A stretch of 24,518 nucleotides of DNA from CAYUIS01 sp964444825 (GTDB lineage: Bacteria; Chloroflexota; Anaerolineae; B4-G1), in contig CAYUIS010000074.1 in the NCBI GenBank assembly GCA_964444825.1, forward strand, positions 1 to 24,518, in the 5' to 3' direction. The translations under genes were made by a program, and so were the position numbers. The first letter of the stretch is position 1. Each line of letters opens with the position of its first letter. Below the pieces are notes generated by a model, which was not told where the DNA came from, made no database searches, and saw nothing but the letters and a program-made list of their open reading frames with translations. Positions 7,424-14,227 of this stretch are shown here, piece after piece.

Positions 7424-8314
7424 CTACGCCCGGGGATGAGCTCGATCGTAGGCCTCTCGCTTGCGCCGGGTGGAGACCTCGGTATAGATCTGGGTACTGG
7501 CGATGTTGGTGTGGCCCAGCAACTGCTGAACCTCGCGCAACCCGGCACCACCATCGAGCATATGCGTAGCAAAGGAGTGACGAAGCGTGTGAGGGGTCAC
7601 CTTGCGGGTGATACCTGCCGCCTCGGCGTAATCCTTCACAATCAGCCACAGTCCCTGTCGAGTCAGTGGCCGTCCAAGCCGGCTGACGAACAGCGCCGTT
7701 TCATCCCGGTGGCGCAGGAGCCCAGCCCGGCCTTCCTCAAGATAGACATCAAGTGCTTGAAGGGCACGCTCGTACAGAGGCAGGATACGTTCCTTATCCC
7801 CTTTGCCAACACAGCGTACCGTTCCAGCGTCCAGATCGAGCGCATCCAGCTCTAGGTTGATAATCTCGCTGGCTCGCATACCGGTGGCGTACATCAACTC
7901 CAGCAGGGCTCTGTCTCGAAGGGCCTTGAGGGTATCCGATTTCATCGGCTCCGCCAGTAGGCGAGCCACCTCTTCAGGACTCAGGGGACGCGGGATTCGC
8001 TTGTCGACCGACGGAAAGTCCACCGCCACGGTGGGATCATCCGGCCGCACTCCCTCAGCGACCTGGAAATGGAAGAACGACTTGGCCGCCGCGAGCTTGC
8101 GGGCGACGGTTGATGAGGCATACCCACGGCCCTTCAAGTACCCGATAAAGCTTAGAATATGGGCACGGCTCACCTGCCCCCAGGAAGGGACATCCTGGTC
8201 CTCCAGAAAAGCCAGAAACTGGGTCAGATCGTTGCTATAAGCAGCAATCGTATGCTCTGAATAGCCTTTCTCCACTGTCAGATAGTGGAGAAACTCTTCA
8301 ACCCGGGTCTTCAT
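7424..8314 (-). CDS. xerD: Tyrosine recombinase of the XerC/XerD type
   Basis: Site-specific recombinase of the family that resolves chromosome dimers at dif. From the ATG at 8314 it is 296 residues, typical for Xer. The N-terminal SAM-like core-binding domain (about 3-90, with EKGYSEHTIAAYSNDL) and the catalytic domain are complete: Arg147 (TGMRASE), Lys171 (GKGDKER), His242 and Arg245 (HTLRHSFATH), His268 (LLGH) and nucleophile Tyr277 (STQIYTEV), ending with the Xer-typical AHPRA. XerC and XerD cannot be separated by eye; the symbol is a best guess. The start is chosen from AGAGGA upstream and the usual MKTRVEEFLHYL beginning; an open frame extends 26 codons further but runs into the promoter. 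No mobile-element genes adjoin it, which supports a housekeeping role. Confidence 0.93.
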   Translation of the reverse strand: MKTRVEEFLHYLTVEKGYSEHTIAAYSNDLTQFLAFLEDQDVPSWGQVSRAHILSFIGYLKGRGYASSTVARKLAAAKSFFHFQVAEGVRPDDPTVAVDFPSVDKRIPRPLSPEEVARLLAEPMKSDTLKALRDRALLELMYATGMRASEIINLELDALDLDAGTVRCVGKGDKERILPLYERALQALDVYLEEGRAGLLRHRDETALFVSRLGRPLTRQGLWLIVKDYAEAAGITRKVTPHTLRHSFATHMLDGGAGLREVQQLLGHTNIASTQIYTEVSTRRKREAYDRAHPRA

Positions 8315-8345
8315 CGTGTTCCTCTTCCATTGTCCCCTGGGATGG

Positions 8346-8373
8346 ATTATAGCATACTTTCCATAAACACAAA
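8346..8373 (-). promoter_or_regulatory. Extended -10 promoter of the Xer gene
   Basis: On the minus strand, TATAAT (complement of 8346-8351) is preceded by TGC, forming an extended -10. A weak -35, TTTGTG (complement of 8368-8373), lies 16 bp upstream. Transcription would start near 8339, about 25 nt before the ATG at 8314. Confidence 0.65.
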
Positions 8374-8463
8374 AACCTCCTGTCCAGAGCAATCGTATGC
8401 AGAGCCTGGCGCCGAGTCACTCGAGAGCCGCACCGGCACGGCTGGGCACAAGATCAGAAAACG

Positions 8464-9492
8464 CTAAACCACAGCTCGGACGGCCTCAATGGTGGCTTGG
8501 ATGTCCTCGTCGCTGATCCAATAGTGGGTCACCGCCCGGAAGCGACCATCGACCCGCGCCCCCACCAATATCCCACGCTTGGCAAGCTCGTCCCGCACCT
8601 CCTCAGGTGTCTTGGATACCTGCTCCGCCAGCCGGAAGTAGAGGATGTTGGTCGCCACCGGAGCGACATCCACACCGGGGATCTCGGCCAGTCCGTGGGC
8701 CAGTTGCTTGGCCCGGGCGTGATCCTCGCCAACCCGGTCGGCCATCTGTTCGATAGCGACGATGCCGGCCGCTGCCAGAATGCCCGCCTGGCGCATCCCT
8801 CCACCGACCACTTTCCGAGCCCGACGAGCCTCGGCGATAAAGTCAGCGCTGCCGCACAGGATTGAGCCCACAGGCGCACACAAACCCTTCGACAGACAGA
8901 ACATCACCGAATCCACGTCCTGCACCAGTGCTCGCACATCCACTTTGAGGGCGGCGGCGGCGTTAAACACACGCGCCCCATCCAGGTGAACCCGCAATCC
9001 CCGAGAGTGGGCCAACTGCGCTGCCTGAGAGGTGTACTCTGCCGTCAGCGGCGTGCCGTGGCACATGTTGTGCGTATTCTCCAGACAGACCAGCCGCGTG
9101 CGAGCCAAATGCTCGTCATCACCCCGGATGGCGCTCTCGACATCCGCCAACCGCAGGGTGCCATCGGGCTGATTGGGAACAGGGAAGGGCATGATGGAAC
9201 CCAGCGCGGCCATTCCACCCTGCTCAAACAGAAACGTATGGCTGCGGTCTCCAACGATGGCCTCATCTCCGCGTCCGCAGTGAGTGAGAAGCGCCACCAG
9301 GTTGGCCATCGTACCGCTGACCACAAAGAGCGCAGCCTCCTTGCCCAAGCGATCGGCAGCCATCTCCTGAAGTCGATTGATGCTAGGATCCTCTCCGAAA
9401 ACATCATCGCCGACTTCCGCCCTGTACATCGCCTCCCGCATAGCCGGTGTGGGCTGGGTTACCGTGTCGCTACGTAGATCGATGAACTTCAT
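8464..9492 (-). CDS. ltaE: Low-specificity L-threonine aldolase
   Basis: PLP-dependent fold-type I enzyme that cleaves L-threonine or L-allo-threonine to glycine and acetaldehyde. The length of 342 residues is normal. The N-terminus IDLRSDTVTQPT is the family hallmark. Other motifs are GEDPSINRLQ, His85 in SHTFLFEQGG (stacks on PLP in homologues), HLDGAR (169-174) and the Schiff-base lysine Lys202 in CLSKGLCAPVGS. The ATG at 9492 follows a good GGAGG site. It has its own promoter divergent from the DHH-CBS-nucleotidyltransferase gene and ends 150 bp before the Xer gene start, whose own promoter lies in that gap. Confidence 0.94.
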   Translation of the reverse strand: MKFIDLRSDTVTQPTPAMREAMYRAEVGDDVFGEDPSINRLQEMAADRLGKEAALFVVSGTMANLVALLTHCGRGDEAIVGDRSHTFLFEQGGMAALGSIMPFPVPNQPDGTLRLADVESAIRGDDEHLARTRLVCLENTHNMCHGTPLTAEYTSQAAQLAHSRGLRVHLDGARVFNAAAALKVDVRALVQDVDSVMFCLSKGLCAPVGSILCGSADFIAEARRARKVVGGGMRQAGILAAAGIVAIEQMADRVGEDHARAKQLAHGLAEIPGVDVAPVATNILYFRLAEQVSKTPEEVRDELAKRGILVGARVDGRFRAVTHYWISDEDIQATIEAVRAVV

Positions 9493-9520
9493 ATTGTGCC
9501 TCCAAGAACTTGATACTCTG

Positions 9521-9548
9521 ATTATAGCCCGTCTCTGGTTATGGTCAA
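9521..9548 (-). promoter_or_regulatory. Promoter of the threonine aldolase gene
   Basis: On the minus strand, TTGACC (complement of 9543-9548) and a perfect TATAAT (complement of 9521-9526) are separated by 16 bp. The predicted transcript starts about 20-25 nt before the ATG at 9492. Confidence 0.7.
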
Positions 9549-9553
9549 CCGAT

Positions 9554-9581
9554 TTGTACGAGCGTCACCAATGAGTATAAT
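9554..9581 (+). promoter_or_regulatory. Promoter of the DHH-CBS-nucleotidyltransferase gene
   Basis: A perfect TATAAT (9576-9581) lies 16 bp after a weak TTGTAC -35 (9554-9559). It sits back to back with the divergent threonine aldolase promoter, whose -35 ends only 5 bp away. Confidence 0.55.
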
Positions 9582-9668
9582 AGGGGACGGGACAGTGGCA
9601 TAGAGCTGAGCAAAACCTTGAACCACCGGCCAACGTTTTCGTTGAGCCAAGGTATCAACAAGAGCCAA

Positions 9669-12407
9669 ATGGAAGTCATCCTGACACACGAGAACACAGA
9701 TTTCGACGCGCTGGCCAGCCTGCTGGGAGCAAGCAAGCTGTTTCCAAACGCCATTCCTGTGCTACCACGGCGCATCAATCGGAATGGGGAAGGCTTTCTA
9801 GCCCTCTACAGCGCTGGACTACCTTTTGTGAAGCCGGAAGACCTCCCGCGCGGCAAGATCACGCACGCCATATTGGTCGATACGCAGAACATGACCAGGC
9901 TTAAGGGTATGGGAAGAGATGTACAGGTAAGCATCATCGACCACCACGCCCTCGACCGCGAACTGCTGCCCAACTGGACGTTCTCCGGGGAACCGCTGGG
10001 TGCCACGACCACTCTGCTGACGGAAGAGATCTCGGCGCGATCGCTGTCGTTGACCAGCATCGAGGCCACGTTGCTGCTTTTGGGCATCTATGAGGACACC
10101 GGGGCCCTCTCATACCAATCGACGACCGCTCGGGACGCGCGGGCAGCCGCATGGTTGATGGATCAGGGAGCACGTCTCTCCGTCGTCAATGAGTTCCTGC
10201 ATCATCCCCTGACCCCGGAACAACAGGACCTGTACGAGCGACTATTGGAGAGAAGCGAAAGCCAAGAGATCGCGGGCCATACGATCGTCATCGCTCAGGC
10301 CGAGACCACCGACTACTCGGAGGAAATCTCTACCCTGGCCCACAAGCTGTGCGACCTATTGGATCCTGCAGGGCTGTTCGTCCTGGTGGCGCTGGACAAG
10401 GGCACCCGCATCCAACTCGTCGCCCGCAGCACCACCGAGGACATCGACGTGGCGCAGGTGGCAAAAGAGTTCGGCGGTGGAGGACACAGACGGGCCGCGG
10501 CCGCAATGATCCGTGCACCTTCGCTGCAGGCAGTGTACGACAAGCTGGTGGACCTTTTGCCAGAAATGGTGCGGCCCAGTGTCACGGTCTCCCAGGTAAT
10601 GTCACGGGGCGTGCAGGTGCTCTCTCCCAACGACGCAGTGGCGGACGCCGCTTGGCGTATGCAACACACGGGGCACGAGGGGTATCCTGTCGTTTCCGAG
10701 GGCCAGGTGATCGGTCTACTGACCCGCCGGGCCGTAGATCGAGCGCTCCAATTCGAGATGGACGAGGCCCCCGTCAGCCAGGTGATGAGCGCTGGCGACG
10801 TCACGGTCAGCAGCCACGACTCGATCCCACACGTTCAGAAGCTGATGATCGACAGTGGCTGGGGCCAGATACCCGTCGTTGAGAAAGGCCAAATTGTTGG
10901 AGTAGTCACGCGCACCGACCTCATCAAATTGTGGGGCGCGCCCTCGCCCCGAAGGGGCCGAATCGCCACCAAGCTGGAGGAGGCCCTTTCAGCGCCGGTC
11001 CTTAGCCTGGTGCGCCGTATCTCCGAGATGGCTCACGCGAGAGGAGACGTTCCTTACTTTGTGGGCGGGTTGGTGCGTGACCTGCTGCTTGAACAGCCCA
11101 TCGTGGACCTGGATATGGTGGTCGAGGGAGACGCCATCGCACTGGCCCAGCGCCTCGCCGGCGAGTTGGGTGGACGGGTGCGAACCCACAGACGCTTCGG
11201 CACCGCCAAATGGCTCATCTCCAAGCAGGTGTGGCGAGCGATCACCGATAGGCCAGCCGAGTCAGATCAAAACCCTGAAGATGACAATGAACTGCCTTCC
11301 AGCATAGACTTTGTGACGGCACGCACCGAATTCTACACCTACCCCACCGCCCTGCCAGAGGTGGAACGGAGCTCGATCACACAGGATCTCCACCGGCGCG
11401 ACTTTACCATTAACACGCTAGCCATTCGGCTCGATCCGGATCACTGGGGAGAGTTGGTGGACTTTTATGGCGGCGAGGCCGATCTCGAGGACGGCGTCAT
11501 CCGCGTATTGCATAGCCTCAGCTTTGTCGATGACCCGACCCGGATGCTGCGGGCGGCGCGGCTGGAGAGCAGAATGGGATTCCACCTCGACCCCCGCAGC
11601 GAGGGGTTGATCGCCGAGGCATTACCTCTTCTCAAGCGGGTCAGTGGTGACCGACTGCGTCACGAGTTGGAACTGATCTTTCGGGAGGCCGAACCAGAAC
11701 GCGCACTGCGCCGCTTGGAGGAGTTGGGCGTGCTGCACCTCATCCATCCTGGGTTGCGCTGCGATCGGTGGCTACAGGCCAGGTATCGTATGATCCGTCC
11801 AGGGTGGGAGCCAGAACCTGGATTGCCCGAACTCTTGGGGCTAAGCCTTGGAGCCAGGTCTGAGAATGAGATCTGGAATCCAGAGAGCTGGGATATGGAG
11901 CCCCGGGACAACGTGTATCTCCATCTGGCACTACTGGCATACCGACTCGACGGCGAGGAGGAGCTGGAACACCTGATCGCCCGTCTGAAGGTGAGGCGTC
12001 GGGATGCCGAGGATATGCGGTTCCTGCCCCAGCTCAAGGAAGCGTTGCCCCAAGTGGGGAGGGCACGTGCGTCCAGCGCTATCTACCGCGTGTTGCAGCA
12101 CTATCCCGCCCGCGTCCTGGCCGTGGCCTGGGTCGCGACTGATCGACGGCGGGTGCGGGAGCGCCTGCTGCGCTATCAGACGGAGCTGCGCCAGGTGGAG
12201 ACTGAGCTGAAGGGCAGCGATCTGAGAGCAATGGAGCTAAAACCAGGGCCGATCTTTCGGCGGGTGCTGGAGGCATTGCGGGACGCCCGGCTGGATGGTC
12301 AGGTGAGCACGCGAGAGGAAGAGGTGGTACTGCTGGGAAGACTGCTGGCCGCCGAGAGCGAAGAAGCGGCCAACGGCACGAGCAGACTTCCGTACGAGGG
12401 CATGTGA
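9669..12407 (+). CDS. DHH phosphoesterase - CBS - CBS - tRNA nucleotidyltransferase/poly(A) polymerase fusion
   Basis: The product is 912 residues from the ATG at 9669. Residues 1-295 form a DHH/DHHA1 module: HENTDFDALAS (7-17), the name-giving DHH (91-93), and the DHHA1 motif GGGGHRRAAAA (269-279). Two CBS domains follow (about 305-362 and 370-422). Residues about 440-912 are a class II nucleotidyltransferase: GGLVRD (466-471), metal-binding Asp480/Asp482 in DLDMVV, HRRDFTINTLA (575-585) and DDPTRMLRAARLESRMGF (621-638), then an all-alpha tail. The same architecture is known in bacteria that use A-adding or CCA-adding enzymes for the tRNA 3' end. Which activity this one has cannot be read from sequence, nor whether the DHH part is a nuclease or binds a nucleotide ligand. 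An in-frame TTG at 9618 would add 17 residues but lacks a ribosome site, and the DHH fold starts at MEVILTHENTD. Confidence 0.92.
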   Translation: MEVILTHENTDFDALASLLGASKLFPNAIPVLPRRINRNGEGFLALYSAGLPFVKPEDLPRGKITHAILVDTQNMTRLKGMGRDVQVSIIDHHALDRELLPNWTFSGEPLGATTTLLTEEISARSLSLTSIEATLLLLGIYEDTGALSYQSTTARDARAAAWLMDQGARLSVVNEFLHHPLTPEQQDLYERLLERSESQEIAGHTIVIAQAETTDYSEEISTLAHKLCDLLDPAGLFVLVALDKGTRIQLVARSTTEDIDVAQVAKEFGGGGHRRAAAAMIRAPSLQAVYDKLVDLLPEMVRPSVTVSQVMSRGVQVLSPNDAVADAAWRMQHTGHEGYPVVSEGQVIGLLTRRAVDRALQFEMDEAPVSQVMSAGDVTVSSHDSIPHVQKLMIDSGWGQIPVVEKGQIVGVVTRTDLIKLWGAPSPRRGRIATKLEEALSAPVLSLVRRISEMAHARGDVPYFVGGLVRDLLLEQPIVDLDMVVEGDAIALAQRLAGELGGRVRTHRRFGTAKWLISKQVWRAITDRPAESDQNPEDDNELPSSIDFVTARTEFYTYPTALPEVERSSITQDLHRRDFTINTLAIRLDPDHWGELVDFYGGEADLEDGVIRVLHSLSFVDDPTRMLRAARLESRMGFHLDPRSEGLIAEALPLLKRVSGDRLRHELELIFREAEPERALRRLEELGVLHLIHPGLRCDRWLQARYRMIRPGWEPEPGLPELLGLSLGARSENEIWNPESWDMEPRDNVYLHLALLAYRLDGEEELEHLIARLKVRRRDAEDMRFLPQLKEALPQVGRARASSAIYRVLQHYPARVLAVAWVATDRRRVRERLLRYQTELRQVETELKGSDLRAMELKPGPIFRRVLEALRDARLDGQVSTREEEVVLLGRLLAAESEEAANGTSRLPYEGM

Positions 12408-12413
12408 CAAGGC

Positions 12414-12430
12414 TCACCGACAGTCGGTGA
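12414..12430. repeat. Perfect 17-bp palindrome
   Basis: TCACCGAC and GTCGGTGA flank a single central A. It starts 6 bp after the fusion-gene stop and ends just before the ribosome site of the next gene. With a 1-nt centre it is a better dyad protein-binding site than RNA hairpin, but it could also be a short mRNA stem. No promoter is evident beside it. Confidence 0.5.
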
Positions 12431-12446
12431 AACAGATGGAGGAGCG

Positions 12447-12776
12447 ATGGACGAAAAGGCTGCCGAGACGCGACATCCACTGAAAACACACATCGTAGAG
12501 GGAGAGCCAATCCAGATTGGAGAACGTGAACTGGTGCCGTTGGTACGCGTCACCACGTACGCGCGCAGGCAAGCCCACGTCGGGACCGGCAACGTGGCTG
12601 GACAGGGCTGGGGTTTCGTGCAAATGCGTCCCGTCGCCATTCTGGAACGCAGTAGCAGGGGCGAGCGGCGCTTGCCCATTCGGGACGGAACCGCACAGGC
12701 GATGAGCGGATTGCTTCTGGCGGCCGTCATTATCCCGCTGTTGCTAATGCTGGCCACTCGCTTGGTGCGTAGGTAG
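12447..12776 (+). CDS. Diverged GerW/YtfJ-like protein with C-terminal membrane anchor
   Basis: The product is 109 residues. It shares the layout of the next gene product: VEGEPIQIGERELVPLVRVTTY aligns with the VFGEPMTVEGRTIVPVAKVAYGF core of the GerW/YtfJ family. Both then have a Gly-containing stretch, RP(V/F)A(I/V)(L/I)E, a (L/P)PI segment and a final hydrophobic helix (here about 86-106). The Gly-rich loop of the family is shortened and Arg-rich here. The ATG at 12447 has GGAGGAG upstream. Function is unknown; the Bacillus relative belongs to spore germination, but nothing in this window indicates sporulation. The family link rests on the tandem partner and is moderate. Confidence 0.7.
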   Translation: MDEKAAETRHPLKTHIVEGEPIQIGERELVPLVRVTTYARRQAHVGTGNVAGQGWGFVQMRPVAILERSSRGERRLPIRDGTAQAMSGLLLAAVIIPLLLMLATRLVRR

Positions 12777-12819
12777 CACGCCAGAATGAGGGTGGAAATC
12801 GAGTGAAGGGAGAAAAGTG

Positions 12820-13254
12820 ATGGAAGCGGAGATCAAGAGACTGCTCGACCTCGTTGGTGAACTGCGAGAGAAGGCGGACGTCAATACCGTCTTTGGCGAG
12901 CCGATGACGGTCGAAGGCCGCACGATTGTGCCCGTCGCCAAAGTAGCGTATGGTTTCGCGATGGGGATTGGACATATGGCAATGGTGGAACCCGAAGCAG
13001 AGACCGAGATGGGGGCAGACCAGCCACAAAATCACAAAGACCCAGACAAGGCCGCTGAACAGGGTGGTAAAGGAGGAGAGGGCGGTGGTGGGGTGATGGC
13101 CCGTCCTTTCGCCGTCATCGAGGTGACACCAGAGGGCACCAGGGTGGAGCCAATCGTGGACGAGCAGAAGCTCGCACTGGCAGGGTCACTCCTGATTGGC
13201 TGGGGTATTTTCTGGCTGGGGCGGGCGCTGGTCAAGATATTCCAGAGGGAGTGA
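12820..13254 (+). CDS. GerW/YtfJ family protein with C-terminal transmembrane helix
   Basis: The product is 144 residues and carries the recognisable family core: TVFGEPMTVEGRTIVPVAKV (23-42), GFAMGIG (45-51), a charged insert (55-80), a Gly-rich run (82-91, with GGEGGGGV) and RPFAVIEVTPEGTRVEPIVDE (95-115). A hydrophobic helix at about 119-138 would anchor it in the membrane. The GGGAG-type ribosome site at 12806-12812 favours ATG 12820 over the adjacent GTG at 12817. It follows the diverged paralogue after 43 bp and ends 9 bp before the convergent PfkB kinase gene, with no terminator visible in that gap. Its biochemical role is unknown. Confidence 0.82.
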   Translation: MEAEIKRLLDLVGELREKADVNTVFGEPMTVEGRTIVPVAKVAYGFAMGIGHMAMVEPEAETEMGADQPQNHKDPDKAAEQGGKGGEGGGGVMARPFAVIEVTPEGTRVEPIVDEQKLALAGSLLIGWGIFWLGRALVKIFQRE

Positions 13255-13263
13255 CCGGATCCT

Positions 13264-14220
13264 TCAATCCTTCATATTCTCGTCCATAAACGCCAGTACC
13301 TCAGGTAGGGAGCGCAGGCCACCTGACGCGCCGAGTCCTGTGACGGACAATGCCCCTACGGCGTTCGCAAACCGGGCCGTCTGCTCAAAGGGCCAATCCA
13401 GCCACACGCCAGCGATAAACCCCGCAGCAAAGGCATCCCCAGCCCCTGTGGCATCTACCACGTCTACCTGATAAGCCGGCACGCGGAGTCGCTCCCCATT
13501 CCTTGTCATCACCAGACACCCGTCAGCTCCCATCTTGACGGCGACCGTGCCCACACCTTTATCCAATAGGGCAAGCGCCACATCCTCGGGATCATCCAAG
13601 CCGGTGATCGCCTGCGCCTCCGTCAGGTTGGGAACGAAATAGTCGACGTGCGGCAGGGAGGATCCCAGCAGTTTCATCCAGCGGCCGGTGTCATCCCAGA
13701 CCACATCCAGGAAGGTGGTCACACCCGCCGAATGAGCCCTCGCCAGAAGCTGAGCGGTCGGCTCACCATCAATGCCGGGCAACACCAACGCTCCGGCTAT
13801 GTGGAGGATCGAGGCCTCTTCTATCATATCAAAGTCAACGTCGTCCAGCTTCAGGCACGCGTTGGCACCGAGGTAGTGAACGAAGCGTCGCTCGCCATCG
13901 GGATCGACCATGACCATCGTGGCTGACGTATTGACCTCCGGATCCCGCGAGACACCGCGCGCCCCGATTCCCCGCCCGTGCAACTGATCCAGTATGAAAT
14001 CACCAAATGGATCGGTGCCAATCCTGCCTATGACTTCGACGGGCAGACCCAGCCGGACCAGGGCGGTCGCGGTGTTGACCGCACACCCACCGGTATGCAG
14101 TTCCATTTCGTCGACCAGCACCAATCGCCCCCGACCAGGCAGCGCCCTCAACGGACGTCCGACGACGTCGGCGACCATGATCCCGAGACAGACAATGGGC
14201 TTGTTCTTGGTATTCGTCAT
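13264..14220 (-). CDS. PfkB-family carbohydrate kinase
   Basis: ATP-dependent sugar kinase of the ribokinase/PfkB family, 318 residues. Seen are the N-terminal substrate lid region with GG (44-45), NLTE (198-201, the Mg/phosphate NxxE motif) and the C-terminal signature VDATGAGDAFAAGF (255-268), with Asp262 as predicted catalytic base. Substrate specificity cannot be read from this; ribokinase, fructokinase and 2-keto-sugar kinases all share it. The ATG at 14220 is used because it sits 7 nt after the GH116 stop with AGGTAG upstream; the longer open frame would overlap the GH116 gene by 74 nt. It is the last gene of the minus-strand glycan locus and probably phosphorylates a sugar released by the upstream glycosidases. 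Confidence 0.88.
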   Translation of the reverse strand: MTNTKNKPIVCLGIMVADVVGRPLRALPGRGRLVLVDEMELHTGGCAVNTATALVRLGLPVEVIGRIGTDPFGDFILDQLHGRGIGARGVSRDPEVNTSATMVMVDPDGERRFVHYLGANACLKLDDVDFDMIEEASILHIAGALVLPGIDGEPTAQLLARAHSAGVTTFLDVVWDDTGRWMKLLGSSLPHVDYFVPNLTEAQAITGLDDPEDVALALLDKGVGTVAVKMGADGCLVMTRNGERLRVPAYQVDVVDATGAGDAFAAGFIAGVWLDWPFEQTARFANAVGALSVTGLGASGGLRSLPEVLAFMDENMKD

Positions 14221-14227
14221 ATCGAAT

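Noticed and set aside
7424..8314. Integrase of a prophage or genomic island
   Set aside because: The length, the AHPRA ending and housekeeping neighbours fit Xer; no tRNA attachment site, excisionase or phage genes adjoin it.
8401..8463. Terminator after the threonine aldolase gene
   Set aside because: Only a 5-bp AGCCG/CGGCT stem with no T-run on the minus strand.
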